64,000 nt of DNA from Macrocybe gigantea (Eukaryota; Basidiomycota; Agaricomycetes; Agaricales; Callistosporiaceae): the NCBI GenBank assembly GCA_011319805.1, contig SJRY01000255.1, positions 493,516 through 557,515 on the forward strand, given 5' to 3'. Of this stretch, positions 23,825 to 36,600 are shown one piece after another. The notes beneath the pieces were generated by a model. It searched no databases. It worked only from the letters and a program-made list of their open reading frames with translations, and was not told the origin of the DNA. Within the stretch, counting starts at the first letter, position 1, and every line of letters starts with the position of its first letter. Made by a program: the position numbers and the translations under genes.

Positions 23825-26632
23825 TTAACGGTGGAAGAACATAAACTTGTGAGCGATGAAATAGTTGAAAACTTCTAGCACTAGTAGAGGGAAGAAATGA
23901 TACCAAGGGTATCCCTGGATTATGCGTACGGTAACTCCTGCGACGATGCCCGCCACGGTCCCATGCACCCAGATGAGGCAGACGATGCGCATCTGGAGGT
24001 ACTTGCTTGTGCCGCCCTTCTTCTTTTTCTTGCCTCCATGTCCTTGATTGTCTCCTGACGGAACCCAGCTGGCAGTAGTCCCGAAGATTCGATCCTTGAT
24101 GGCCATGAAGTACGCATACTGTTGGATCACGAAGACGAAATTGACATTGAAGTTGTACATCTGACGCGACCACAACCGCGCGACGAGAACGGAGTAGATG
24201 ATGGATGGGAACGCGTAGACGAAGTTGTACCACTTCACCAATTCCGGATTGAGCCAAGTGATCAAGAGACCGGGGAGAGGAATGAGGAAGATCGAGAGCG
24301 CCGCCGCAGAGTAATACATCATACCGCTAAGGAAGCAGATTTTTTGGATGATTCGCAATGGCGATCTCCAGAATTCCGGATTCGACAGCAGGGTGGTTGA
24401 GCCGGAGCACCATCGCATTTGTTGGGAGAAGAACGACTGAGGCGTATCTGGTGATACGCCGCACGCAAGAGCCAGAGGAAGATACTTGACTTTCCAGCCG
24501 CGAACCGTGGCATAAAACCCAGTGTGAACATCTTCAGAGTGGCCAATTTCTGCCGTACCACCGACCGGTTCCAACGCTTCCCTGCGGTAGACGGCGTTAC
24601 TGCCAACGCAGATCGGAGCCTGCCATCTGTCGCGATTGACTTGAACGACTCGATAAAAGAGCTCCTGCGTGGAACTTGCGCCTTGTTCGACCCACGTTTG
24701 CATCTTTGACGGTCGGAAGAACTGAGGCGATTGAAGTATAGCGATCTTCTTGTCCTTGTACATCCACGGTAGAGTCTCTTTCAGGAAATCTGAACGCGGA
24801 CAAAAGTCTGCGTCGTAAATGATGAAGAAGTCGCCGTCGGTGCGAGCGAAAGCGTATCGAAGGTTCCCCGCCTTCTTCAAGTATGGCTTGTTGTCCCTAG
24901 TAATGTAGTTGAAGCCATACTGTTCCGCAAGCCTTTTGACTGAATCGAGGCCGCCATCGTCCAGAACGAAGACTTTCAAGTTCGGATAGTCGAGCTTTGA
25001 CACATACTTGTACGTGTTCTCCAGAATCTCGAGGGGTTCCTTGCAGCAGGGTAGGTAAACGTCGACAGAAGGATAGTTCTCGGTAATCGCATATTCGACG
25101 ATGCCCTTCTTGTGATCATCCAAGTCAAAGTCTCTACCGCAGTAGCCGACAGTGTACGAGATTATAAGGTATATCTGGATCAGACCGACGAACACTCCGA
25201 ACCTGGAGAAGCGTCAAAACGAATATCGCACAATGAACAATGGCGCATACCAATAGAAATGGTTCGTCGATATTGCGAAAAGCCACATGCCAGCAGAGAC
25301 ACTGAGGAAAGAGAATGTTCCGAAACCATACAAATAAACTCTAGATGTCAGTTAGAAATGTCCGCATCCAGCAGCCTGCTTAGAGAGGAGCTCTACCTTC
25401 TGGTCTGTACATAGATGTACTTTTCGTCATCCCTAGGTGGGCTTGGAAGCAAAACAGCGGGAGCGTCGGCGGATACTGTGACTATCTTTTGTTCGAGAAT
25501 GGCGGGCTGCTTCTTTCTCCAGACTAACAGCCTCTTGTACCACGGTTCCTTCTGCGCCTTCTTCTCCTCCATAATCTCTTCAACGACGAGCTCATCGTTC
25601 GCGATAATTGTGGCGGCCGGTGACTGCCGTCCCGTTTCGGCAATGTCAGCCACGGAAGGCCTCCCGGCGATGCTGTAGTCCACAGAAGGCCGTACTGGCA
25701 CCGTTACGATCTAATGCGTTTTGTTTAGGTGCAAGAAATGAGAGGAGAAAGAAAAAAATGCGCACCACTTCTTCGTCTTCTTTTTCGTCACGTATCCTAA
25801 GCCATTCGAGGGTCGAAAGGTGTTCCAGAAAGTATTGAAGTGGACTGTTGTCTCTGATGAGGAGCGCATCGACGCCAACGGACGAAATTTTGGAGAAGGT
25901 CTCGGCCTTTATGGAAACGACGTCGAGGAAATACCTCTCAGTCTCGTACCGTGAAGCACGACGCGCTCCATAGATGCCTGAGATGCCCGATATAGATGCT
26001 CGGCGAGCTCCTGAAACGCTAGATACGGATGTTCTACGTCCGCCTGATACGGAAGCTCGGCGTGCAGACTGTGTATGATCGACAGATGTTCTTGAACTGC
26101 TCGTGAACAAAGAATTATTCTGAGCCTGTGGAAGCGTTACGAATTTTCCTTGTTTCTTTGGGACCGTCTGCATCCAGAGCTCCGTAAGACGTTTTACTAG
26201 GAGTTGAATGTCCTCCGATATTTCTAGACGTAAATGAAAGGGCGTTAACAGTGGAAATAGGAAAATGAGCGAACATGCACAAACCATGACGTCTATCTGC
26301 CTTATTCTGGAGCAGACAATAGTCGATGTCAGCGTGCAGATCGAGGTAAAACTGTTGAGCACGCACATTCGTGTAGACGAAACATGTCGATATATTTTTC
26401 TGGAGCCATTCTAGTGTGTCGGATCCCTCGGACAGGATAAAGACAGGTGACAAGCATTCGGTTCTGCCGAGACCCTGTAGAAGGTGAGTTCTAGGCGTTG
26501 TGAGACTGCGGAAGCGCACGCTTACGGAGGACCGGATGTCGATCGGATATGACGTCCTTGGCGGGCTATCTTCAGAACGGCCGTTGGTCCATCGGATTGG
26601 TCCACTGAAAAGAAAAACTGGACGGTCTCCAT
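23825..26632 (-). CDS. Cellulose-synthase-like family 2 glycosyltransferase, 841 aa
   Basis: Six exons on the - strand (26632-26526, 26463-26285, 26223-25766, 25710-25397, 25340-25251, 25202-23825) join in frame. The N-terminal 250 residues hold a repeated basophilic pattern (SARRASVSG, GRRTSVSS, GARRASISG, GARRASRYE). Next come LLVWRKKQPAI and two membrane segments (FSFLSVSAGMWLFAIS, VGLIQIYLIISYTVGY). The GT-A catalytic core follows: DVYLPCCKEP, VLDDGG, DADFCPRSDF, HSEDVHTGFY and QQMRWCSGS (Q-x-x-R-W motif), then several C-terminal membrane helices. The order matches processive membrane GT2 enzymes making beta-linked polysaccharide; the product is not predictable. A Lys-rich loop (GGKKKKKGG) sits between two C-terminal helices. 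Confidence 0.88.
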
Positions 26633-27611
26633 ATCTCAAAGTCGAGGACGCTCAAGGAGCGAACGGGTGAAAGAAGACGCTGAGGCTCCATAGAAAGGAG
26701 TCTTCCTTTTGTATCCTTCAGACTGTGTGTTTTGGAGTGGCTGGCATTAGAATCTCCTATACAGTATGTTCGTCATCTGGTCAGTTACCAGCGTGTCCTA
26801 ATAGGGTTTGAGTAGATCGAGCGTCACGGTGGCTCCTTTTTGTATGTCGGACGGACAGACCGGAGGGATTCTAGAGAGTGTGCAAGACGGAATGAAACGA
26901 AACTCAAGCAGACACTTGTATATGGTGCGTCGTGAGCTCACGAAGGGATCCCAACAGTGGACGGAATTTCCAAGAATGCTCGTCAATTAGCAAATCTCCT
27001 GCTCGTCACTGGAAGAGGATAAGGGAAAAAGGATCGGAGAACGGTTCCTGATCAGAACGGTTGGCGTTTTTAGCAGCGGCTGCCGCATGCAAGAGTCAAC
27101 CGATCTTCTCTTGTGACGTGTTGTGATCAGGCTGATACTGACGTTGGTTGGGCGTCAGCCAACGGCGTCGGCGACATTGTATCGATGAAGCGACACAAAT
27201 ATCCATTGTATCACCTAGAGAAGATGAAGTCATGAGAAAAACTACAAATTTACAAAGTCGCGCAAAGGGAAGTACTCGCGACACTTTTGCAGAATCCTTG
27301 ACCAGTATTGACGCTGGGATGGAACCCTCGCGCGCCCATTTGACTCCGTCCACAGGGAGACATAGTGATGAAGTATCACAAACAATGGCATACACAACAT
27401 GTTTATGTGTATGGACCTCCAACAGCTTGTTGTCGATCATCAGTGAACAATGCCAACAACCCCGCCACAAACTCATCGTCAGTTACAGGAGCTCCAAGCT
27501 ACTCCTGCGCATCGAGGCTCGAGTTCTGCACAGGATTCCTTCACCGATCACACGTGAGCACCAGAATCATCTGTAAGGTTTGTAGTCCGCCGGGCTAAAT
27601 CTCTCAGCTAT
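26633..27611. other. Intergenic region, promoter of GT2 gene and left edge of FunK1 array
   Basis: From about 27118 (ttgtgatcaggctg...) the sequence matches the 5' flanks of FunK1 copies B (30780) and C (39950, other strand), so the duplicated segment starts there. No intact gene is seen. Confidence 0.5.
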
Positions 27612-29957
27612 ATGGAAATGCGAGGGCCACTTTTGGATGACCTTAAAGGACATCAGCGGTGTGAAGTATTGACGATGCTCAAAGCTTTACTCAAGCGATG
27701 CATGAAGACAGGCGAACAGTGCAAACAGATGTGCTTCTACGAGATTGCTTCGACGCGGTGAAGAATGCCTTCCGTGGCGACGACGCTGAGTACAATAAAC
27801 TTTTGCAAGACCTTGAGGCATTGTGAGTTTTGTTCAGTTGGCCTTCGATAACAGTGTTGATGGGTTTTCAGCACGAATGCGTCTCCTGAAAAAGCAAAAT
27901 ACCCTCATTTTGTCAACGTCTGCAATCGCTTGCTGGGAATGTTGCACGAAACAAAGATTTGCGGTCTTCGAGATCCTTCCTCGTTGGACATCAAATTCAT
28001 TTGCAATGACCCGATGCGAATCGTCAGCGACAATGCGCAACTCTCGCCGGACATTGTCATCATCAGCTCAAAGGATGACCCATCGGCCGCCATCAATAAC
28101 CCAGGAGATGGCCCATTCGTTAGTGATACAGATGACGAGGAGAATCCACGGCCATTGAAACAAAGACGAATCTGCCTTCCGTCGAGCCACAGGCCGAACA
28201 GGCCGAATCGAGCAAGCCACAGGTCGAACAGGCCAAATCGAGCAAGCCAAGTAGCATCAGGCTCACGTGGGACAAATTGTTATCCGCCGTGGAGGGTAAA
28301 GTCGGCAAAAAATCCAAATTCTCTCGTCCATGTCTTGATTACAGTGATACCATCGAGAAAATCCCTCCACAAGAGCACAAAGAAGCACAGAATGAGTCTA
28401 GTGAGGGAAGCACGCGACTGCAATTGCCAGCACCCGGTGCGTTCCGCCAAGCCCACGTTACCCATCTCTAATAATAATATAGGTGGCAAGGGCGGCACAA
28501 AAAGGGGTCGAAGTTCAACTCCAAGTGTTTCAACGGCACAGAAGCCGCCAATGCTCCAGGTTGCAAGATATGCTATGGCGCGCCACTCGTCTTCGGCTGC
28601 TATTGCCCATACGATCAATATGATTTTCAATGGTGGCTCCCTTTTTACAAACCAATTTCTTTTGCGTTGGACAGCATGGCTTATGTACTTCATTTGAAGG
28701 TACCGTGATCTACTTGTGGTACTACGATAGCGAAGGATCCATCCAGACGTACGGACTCGACATGATTAACAATCTGCCTTATTTTGGCATCCTACTCCTT
28801 GCCTTTCAACGATTTACAGAAGCGGAATGGGGCGTGATCGCAGAGCTCCGTGATGCACTTTCCGACTCGTCCAAAGCGCTCACATTTCCTGCCACTGGAT
28901 TCAACCAAGCACCTGTTGAGATCACGGTCAATTCTGACACTCGATTCCGTACCTCTTATGCGTTGCATGGTCGCCGGACCTGTGTATACGGAGCTCGGAA
29001 GAAGTCTGAGGGAGATGCAGGGAAGGACCTGGTTTTGAAGGCCTACTTTCCAGAGCGCGCTAGAGTCAGCGAAGCCGATCATTCAAGAGGCTACGAAATT
29101 GGAAGATAATGAACCGGATATACGAGGCATTTGCCAACCGTCATTTGCCACATGGATTTTAATGATTTCGCTACCGACCGTATACGACATGATTTGAATT
29201 GTCCTCCGAAGATAAAACAAACAGTGCTCGACTCCCACGCCTCATCGTGTTCGTCAAGTACGAAAAATTTGTGATGGCGTTTAAAAAGGGAACAATGTCT
29301 TTGAGGCAGAATTTTGGAAGCTCTTCCGATGTACGTTTAGCTTAGTCGCCCTCCTTCGCTGTGTTTGATCCAATTTTTTGCAGGCCACTATCGCCTTTGG
29401 CTGCACGGAGTGGAACATGGTGATATAAGTCTTGGAAACCTGCTATGGGATCCTGTGGAAACATTGGCAAGTTGAATGACTTTGACCTTGCACGTTTACG
29501 GGCAGGTCTGTCAATATTGGCCATGCTCGAACGGGCACGATGGCCTTCATGGCGATCGATTTGCTTTCCAATAAAGGTCTTTCAGGGCAGATTCCGAGGA
29601 TGTACAGGCATGATGCAGAATCATTCATCTGGGTTCTGTTTTGGGTTCTTGCCAGGTATAATGGGACTGAGGAGTCCACTCTCATTTCGACTCGTTTCAT
29701 GCACCATCGTACGAGCAGTGCTACAAGGAGAAGATCGCCTGCCTGCAACTTCTTGACGACATCGAATCCTATAATCCCGAACTTTGGCAATCCATTTGCG
29801 ATGTGCTGCTTAAACTGATAATTCAACATCAACTTATAAGAGGTCAAAAACTGTCCCCGTCTAGTTGGAAAGAAGACCCAAAGAAGCGGTGGAGTGGTGC
29901 AAGACACTATTTCCTCAGATGGCAGATGCATTGGCAGATCTAAAGCTTACATTGTAA
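27612..29957 (+). pseudogene. FunK1-type kinase copy A, multiply frameshifted
   Basis: Aligned by eye with copy D, all exons are present: LLDDLKGHQRCEV, CGLRDPSSLDIKF, LTWDKLLSAVEGKVG, LWYYDSEGSIQTYG, HGRRTCVYGARKK, DLVLKAYFPERARV, LWLHGVEHGDISLG and LNDFDLA. The catalytic loop keeps Asp (HGD). Lesions include a base lost near 27725, a frame change near 28155, two bases lost near 29075 (where copies B and D read SEAEIIQE), and more near 29110-29460. A short in-frame tandem duplication gives AEQAESSKPQVEQAKSSKP near 28185-28245. It is the most diverged of the four copies in its N-terminal half. Confidence 0.75.
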
Positions 29958-30379
29958 ATCGCGTTGATAAATCTGACAGGGAGTCAGGTCAAGAATGTTA
30001 GGACAATATATAGAAAGGAACAATGGTTTTGCGTTTGGAATGACTAGAAAATGAGAAGGCAAATTTTGACAACGGGCATGTGTGCCAAATTGAATGGCCG
30101 ATGTGATCACTGCTGAGGAAACATTACGACTTGGCAAGCGAAGTGCAGGTCGCCAATTCGACATTCTGCTGATTTGGCCGACTTTGCTAAAACCTATGTG
30201 CGTTTTCGTCAGCCTAGCTTCCGAGCGAAAACTTTGACGTGATGTTTACCTCACACTATTGCACGCCTTCAAACTTGCGAGCATCATTATAGCCTACGCC
30301 GGTCACGACCAATCTCTTCTTTTGCTTTGGTTGCGGAGCTGATGGAACACGTGAGAAATAGTTATTGGATACGTCAGCG

Positions 30380-30770
30380 ATGTGAGGCCGAGTCGGTGTG
30401 GTCGAAATACGTGCACAACAATTCGCCCGTCCCACAGGACCAAAGTTTTGACTTTTGCAATGCATTTTGGGGTTTGGGCACTGGTGGCTTGGAAGTGTTG
30501 TTTGCGTGCATGCGGGTGCTCGAGGACGATGGAGAAGCGTAGAAGCTATTGGAAAGAAAGAGAGGGAGCCTGCCCACAGTCCGCCAATTCTGACTTCAAG
30601 TAACGACCTGCTTCTGAAGAGCCGTGATCGAGGATGGCTACTTCAAGTGCCTTGGGAAACTCGCAAAATTCACACTGGAAGGGACGAAGCTGGGTGCGTT
30701 TGGGTGCTTTTTTTTTAAGTCTCTTCCTGGATAATATCTACCAAGCGGTTGGAGACATGCTGGGCCTTAT
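30380..30770 (+). pseudogene. Duplicated 5' fragment of the F-BAR/SH3 gene
   Basis: This matches exon 1, intron 1 and exon 2 of the intact F-BAR gene (36942-36600, other strand). The fragment reads SKYVHNNSPVPQDQSFDFCNAFWGLG; the intact gene reads SKYVRDSSPIPPDQSLDFCNAF. The copy hits a stop soon after MRVLEDDGEA, because the exon has lost bases, and it continues into intron 2 sequence (aatatctaccaagcggttgg). It lies between FunK1 copies A and B, in the same direction as B. Confidence 0.75.
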
Positions 30771-30779
30771 TCTTAGTTT

Positions 30780-33670
30780 GTTGTGATCAGGCTGTGACTG
30801 ACCTTGGTTAGGCATCAGCCAACGGCATCGGCGACATGGCCTCGATGCAGCAACACGGCCTGGCAGGGAACGAAGCAGCTCCAACCACCAATGTAGGCAA
30901 TGAAACGCCAGCGCGTGGGCTCACTATACGGCGCAGGGATTGTCAATACAAAGCTGATAATTTGTTAAGTGACAATGAAAACGAAGAAATGCCACTTACA
31001 CGTAGACTCTTCATCACATGTGCACAAACTGCAAGTCACAAGACGCTCGCGTGACCCACTGACTCTACGTGTCACCAGGTGTACAACCTCAGCCCAGCAA
31101 TTCCCTGTTGTCGTGTTGCATATTGAAGTCTGTGTGCTAGACGAGAATTCTTAACTAGTCGGGTAAGTACTCGAATCAACTGAAGACTACTTGCATCTCA
31201 GGTTGAAAATTTCCGTCCAGCTGTATGGGAACGTGGGGCTTATTTTCGGATGACGCTGAGCATTATCAGCAGTGCGAGGTGCAAATGATGCTGAAGCATT
31301 GCTGAAACGATGTTTGAAGGATGGCGAAGAGCGCGAGGCGGAGCTGCTGCTACAAGATTGTTTTCATGCCGTGAAGAAGGCACTCCTTAGCAGCGGTGCT
31401 GCGTACAATGAACTCGTAAAAGATATTGAAGCTTTGTGAGCAGAATTGAATTCATTGAACATTGAAAGCCTTGACACATTTATTAGCATGCGAGCGTCAC
31501 CCGACAGAGCAGAATACGCACATTTTGTTTGCATCTGCAATCGCCTGCTTGAAATTTTACGCAAGATATCGATCTGCGGTCTACGTGATCCATCTTCTCT
31601 AGAAATAAAATTCTTTTGCAACATCGCGGAAGGGACTACTAGCGACAATACTCAATTCTCACCGCCATTGTCATTGTCAGCTCAAAACATAACCCTCGGG
31701 TTCCATCGTTAGCATAGACAGTGATCTGTCTATCAGTGAGGCGGATGACGATAGTGACAGTGACACATGGGCACAGGACGACTCAAGAAACAACTCAATA
31801 AAGTCATCGTATGTCAACCTCACATGGGACCAAGTGCTATGTACCGTAGAGGGTAAACTTGGCGAAAAATCCGATTTCTCACCGCCATCGCCGGACTATA
31901 CTAATGTCATCAAGAAAATTCCTCCACAAGACTTCCGAGAAGCGCAGAAGGAGGCTAAGCAGGAGAGACGCACATGTAGGTTTCGTCGAGTCTGCATCAC
32001 TCTTTTTCTAATGTAAGGCAGGGAGCGATGACAGCATGACCTCAACTACAAGCGCATCAATGGCCTGGGATCTACCAATGTTCCGGATTGCAAGCCATGC
32101 TACGGCACGTCATTCATCTTCACCTGCTATCACACGGTCAACATGATTTTCAATGGTAGATTTGATTTTACTCAGCCATCAGTTTGTGGTTCATATATCT
32201 CACTTACAGGCCCGTCATCATTTGTGGTACTACGACAGCGAAGGATCCATCCAGACATATGGACTCGACATGATTAACAATCTGCCTTATTTTGGCATCC
32301 TACTCCTTGCCTTTCAACGATTTACAGAAGCGGAATGGGGCGTGATCACAGAGCTCCGTGATGCACTTTCCGACTCGTCCAAAGTGCTCACATTTCCTGC
32401 CACTGGATTCAACCAAGCACCTGTTGAGATCATGATCAATTGTGACACTCGATTTCTTACGTCTTATTCATTGCATGGTCGCCGGACCTTTGTATATGGC
32501 GCTCGGAAGAAATCTGATGGAGACGGAGGGAGGGACCTGGTTTTGAAGGCCTACTTTCCAGAGCGCGCTAGAGTCAGTGAAGCCGAGATCATTCAAGAGG
32601 CTACGAAATTGGAAGATAAAGAACCAGATATACGAGGCCATTTGCCGACTATCATCTGTCACATGGATTTTAATGATTTCGCAACCGACCGCATACGATA
32701 CGATTTGAATTTGTCCACTGAAGATGGAGTGGAGAGCGCTCAACTCCTGCGCCTCATCGTGTTCGTCAAGTACGAAAAATTTGTGATGGCGTTTACAAAG
32801 GGAACAGATGTCTTCGAGGCGGAATTTTGGAAGCTCTTCCGATGTATGTTTGGTTTAGTCGCCCTCCTTTGCTACTTTTGATTCAGATTCTTACAGGTCA
32901 TTATCGCCTTTGGCTACATGGAGTGGAACATTGTGATATAAGTCTTAGCAACCTGCTATGGGACCCTGTTGAAAACATTGGCAAGTTGAATGACTTTGAC
33001 CTTGCACGTTTACGGGGCAGGCCTGTCAATATTGGCCATGCTCGAACGGGCACGATGGTCTTCATGGCGATCGATTTGCTTTCCAATAAAGGTCTTTCAG
33101 GGCAGATTGCAAGGATGTACAGGCATGATGCAGAATCATTCTTCTGGGTCTTGTTTTGGGTTCTCGCCAGGTATAATGGGACTGAGGAAGTCCACTCTCA
33201 TTTCGACTCGTTTTATGCATCATCGTACGAGCAGTGCTACATGGAGAAGGCCACCTGCATGCCAATTGCTAGGCACATCGAATCCTACAATCCCAACTTT
33301 GGCAATCCATTCGCAATGTGCTGCTTGAACTGACAGTTCAACATCAACTTATCGAAGGTCGAGAACGGTCCCCATCTAAATGGAAAGAAGACCCGAAAGA
33401 AGCGGTGGAGTGGTGCAAGACGCTATTTCCTCAGATGGCAGATGCATTGGCAGATCTAAAGCTTACATTGTAAATCGCATTAATAAATCTGACAGGAAGT
33501 CAAGTCGAGAATGTTAGGACAATACAGTATATACAAAGAAAGAGGGTGATGACTGGAAAACGAGAGGACAAATTTTCAAAATGAGTGTGTGCACCAAATT
33601 GAATGCCTGATGTGGTCACAGCCGAGGAAACATTGAGACTTCGCAAGCGAAGTATCGAGAAGAAAATCAT
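30780..33670 (+). repeat. FunK1 duplication unit, copy B
   Basis: One of four large repeats: A about 27118-30310, B about 30780-33670, C about 37200-39965 on the other strand, D about 47525-50600. Shared flanks include the 5' segment with caagtcacaagacgctcgcg (B 31030, C 39680, D 47650) and the 3' segment with gaatgttaggacaata (A, B) or gaaccttaggacaata (D). Identity in the kinase exons looks very high by eye, so the duplications seem recent. Confidence 0.75.
31224..33473 (+). pseudogene. FunK1-type kinase copy B, broken N- and C-terminus
   Basis: The start matches copy D, but one base is lost near 31293, giving an early stop. Further single-base losses lie near 31665 and 31695, four bases near 32133, and one near 33295 that truncates the end (reading FGNPFAMCCLN). 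The central kinase exons (32220-32842 and 32897-33290) stay open and keep LVLKAYFPER, HCDISLSN and LNDFDLAR. The Gly after His in the catalytic loop is Cys and the later Gly is Ser, unlike the other copies. Confidence 0.75.
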
Positions 33671-33697
33671 GGTGAACGCAACAACGTCAGGTATAGA

Positions 33698-36600
33698 TCA
33701 GAACAGACAGACAAAATTGCTCGGGAACACGTGGCGCCCTCTCTGTCGCCGTTCCTCGTCTAGCAGCTCCCCGCTCCACCACCCATCTTCTGGTGTCGCC
33801 GTCACAGCGATAATGTCCCCAGCCTGGAAATCAAATTCTTCATCGATAGTCGCCGTGTAGTCGTACAGCGCCTTGACTATTTGAAATGAAATCACAATCA
33901 GGATGTAAAGGGCACAAAAAGAAAGCGGACGGACCATAGAACAATATGGGCGCGCCGTCTTCCGTCGTCTGGCCCGTCGGCGCGGCCAGCTGCTGAGCAG
34001 CAGGAGGCGGAGGCGGCTGGGGCGAAGGAGACCGCCCCACCATGCCCAGATCGCGGTATCCAGTATGTTGCTGGTACACCGGCGCCTGTTGGGGCTGCAA
34101 ATGGCGTTGTCCACCACCTACGCCGTAATATGCGCCAGTCGTCGATGTGCCACGTTGCAGTCCGCCATACCCACCCGTCTGCTGCTGCTGCTGTTGATAC
34201 ATAGGTTGCTGAGGGGGAGGCGCCTGGTACATGGGCGCGGCGGTATAAGGAGGTTGCCTGGCGGCGCTTGCATGTAGCTCGTCCTAGGCTGATACATGGG
34301 AGCCGAGCTGGCGGGTGGCACGCCGTACCCTGGATCGGCGGCGGCGGAGGAACGGAGTTCCCCACAGGCGACATGTAGCTCGTCCGCCGCTGCACATTCG
34401 ACTGAGCAGGGGTATACTGTGTCTGTGGCACCGGGGCTGATGCTGCTGCACCGGCTGGAGAGGCGGCGGAGGCGGAGGCTGTTGTAGTGGAGGTGGCTGC
34501 TGTTGCTGCATTTGCGATTGTCTCTGTTGTTGCTGTTGTTGCTGATACCTCTGCGCCATCTCATCGTGCAGAACCCTCCCGCTCGGGTCGAGCGCGATCC
34601 CGACCGCATTCGGACTCGTCGCGCGCGGCACATTCTGGGAAGGCGCATACAACCCATTCGGGGCTGGGCTCGGGCCCCGCGACAGTGGCTGGGGACTATT
34701 GCTGCGTGATCCGTGCGCACCAATGCCAGGATGCCCAACCTGGCTGGGTGGTCGCGCGAGTGTCTGACTCGGGCTCGGCGTATGGTGGGCCTGGTTGAGG
34801 TTGTTCACGCTGCCGAGGCTCTGACTCGTCGGGCGGGACGAGAAGCTGTTTCGCGGGCTGTTTGACCGGCTGACCGACTTGCGTTCACCGGGAAGGGACT
34901 GTCCGTAATCATTCAGAACGCCATCGATGATCTCCGAACCAGATGGGGTTATCGATGGTTTGGGAACCATGAACGCAGCCGTGGGAGGATTGGGAGAGGA
35001 TGGGCGCGACGCAGACGGGTGGACGCCCACTACGAGTTCGGCTGAGTTGCGATAATCACGAACTGGCGTTGAACTCTGCAGAGGCTGGGCACTTGCTGGT
35101 TGGAGTTGTTGTGCGGGGCTGAGAGAGACGATGAACCGCTTGTGATATCCAGTGTGTTCCTTCTAGAGGAAGCTTGGGCGTCAGAAGGAGATGATTGTCT
35201 TCGTATTGATTTCCGGCGGATGCTGCCAGACGTCGATACTGCATTTCGTAGTTCTTCCAATTGCTTTGCTAAAGGATCAACCGGTGTTCCTTCTTGCTTC
35301 GACATCAGCGTCGACGTCGGGCGGCTAGTCAAGTTGTTTTGGACCTGGGGATCCTTCGTCAGGTCCACCTTATACGCGTTGTTGCCCACTTTGATGTAAG
35401 TGTCTGTGGTCGGATCAATTGCTTCTCCGTGAGGATCCTGGAGAGGCATCGTTCGGTGTTGTTGCGACACCTGAGATATCGCTGTCGGCTGTTTGGTGGA
35501 TGCCTGGCCGCCCACCGGACTGGCAGCAGGAGAGGCGAAGGCTGCCGTCTGTCCATTCATATGAGACGCGTTTGTCGACATGACTGAAGCGCGCTTGTTC
35601 TGCGTCGGCTGGCGCGTTAATAATTGCGGCTCAAACTGAGAGTCTCTACGTGAGCTGCCTCCTGCGCCAACACCAGCCGCGTTCGTCTCTGGTTCAGGTT
35701 CGGGAGGGGGCAGGGACAACTGCCTTTGCGGAGCTTCGCGATGAGTAGTGCGGACGAAACGAGCAGTGCGCGTAGTTGGACGAGCGGAGGAAGATGGAAT
35801 AGCATCGGGTGTGTTGTAGTTGACGAACGCAGGGGGGTCTGGAATTTGGTTTCCTGTTCCATAATCGCGCACAAAATTCTCCATCTCGCGTTCCGGTTCC
35901 ATCTGTCAAGGGAAAGCCGTACTTTCTCACATGACTGTGTATAAGATCATCAACGAAGGTAAAAGATCGCATATTGGAGTTGTTCACCTCGTCATCGTTC
36001 ACGCAGACTGTCGACACTGCATTGGCATACGCCCACATGTTGTCCTTCATGAATTCTATGCGCTGGTCTTCCATATCTTGACAGCTATCACAAAACGCTT
36101 TCCAGTCTTGCTCCCATTTATGGACGGTGTCCTGCAGAGCTTTGGCAAAATTAGCAAAGTCACGTTCGTTCACCTGAACCGTTTGCTGGGCGCGCTCCAG
36201 TTTCATCGTGATCTTGTCTAGGTCTTTCCCTTGCACGAGCGACGACTGAGCTGTGTAGGAATTGATACGAACGCAATCCGCTTCGTATTTCTCGCGCGCT
36301 TTATTGACGTAGCTCTCTTGGGTCTGCTTGGCTTTGAACTCCTTCTCGATAGCCGCCTGAAACGTCTTCTTATGGTGAAGTTGCCTCGAGTGGAAATTTG
36401 ATGTGGGTGTTTCGAGCTCCGTTCTTATCTGATGAGCTAGGGTGGCATGATAGTTTCCTTGTTTTTCCGTCTCTGACTTGACCGTGTCCAAAGAAGTGCG
36501 TAGATCACTGCGGGAACGATCATTAGTAAGGTCAGCGAAGAACAAACGTATTTCCAAGCGCTTCGTAGACATTGTCCAAGATGCGATAAAAAAAGCGCTA

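Noticed and set aside
26285..26463. A 15-nt GTGCGTGCTCAACAG string as an intron in the GT2 gene
   Set aside because: Too short to be spliced and in frame; treated as coding (VRAQQ).
30131..30165. Extra sequence in the copy A 3' flank as a separate mobile insert
   Set aside because: The same sequence appears, reversed, at 40177-40200, so it belongs to the duplicated unit, and copy D simply lacks it.
34487..34560. Poly-Gln tract as a pathological repeat expansion
   Set aside because: Short, interrupted Gln runs are normal in linkers of fungal F-BAR/SH3 proteins.
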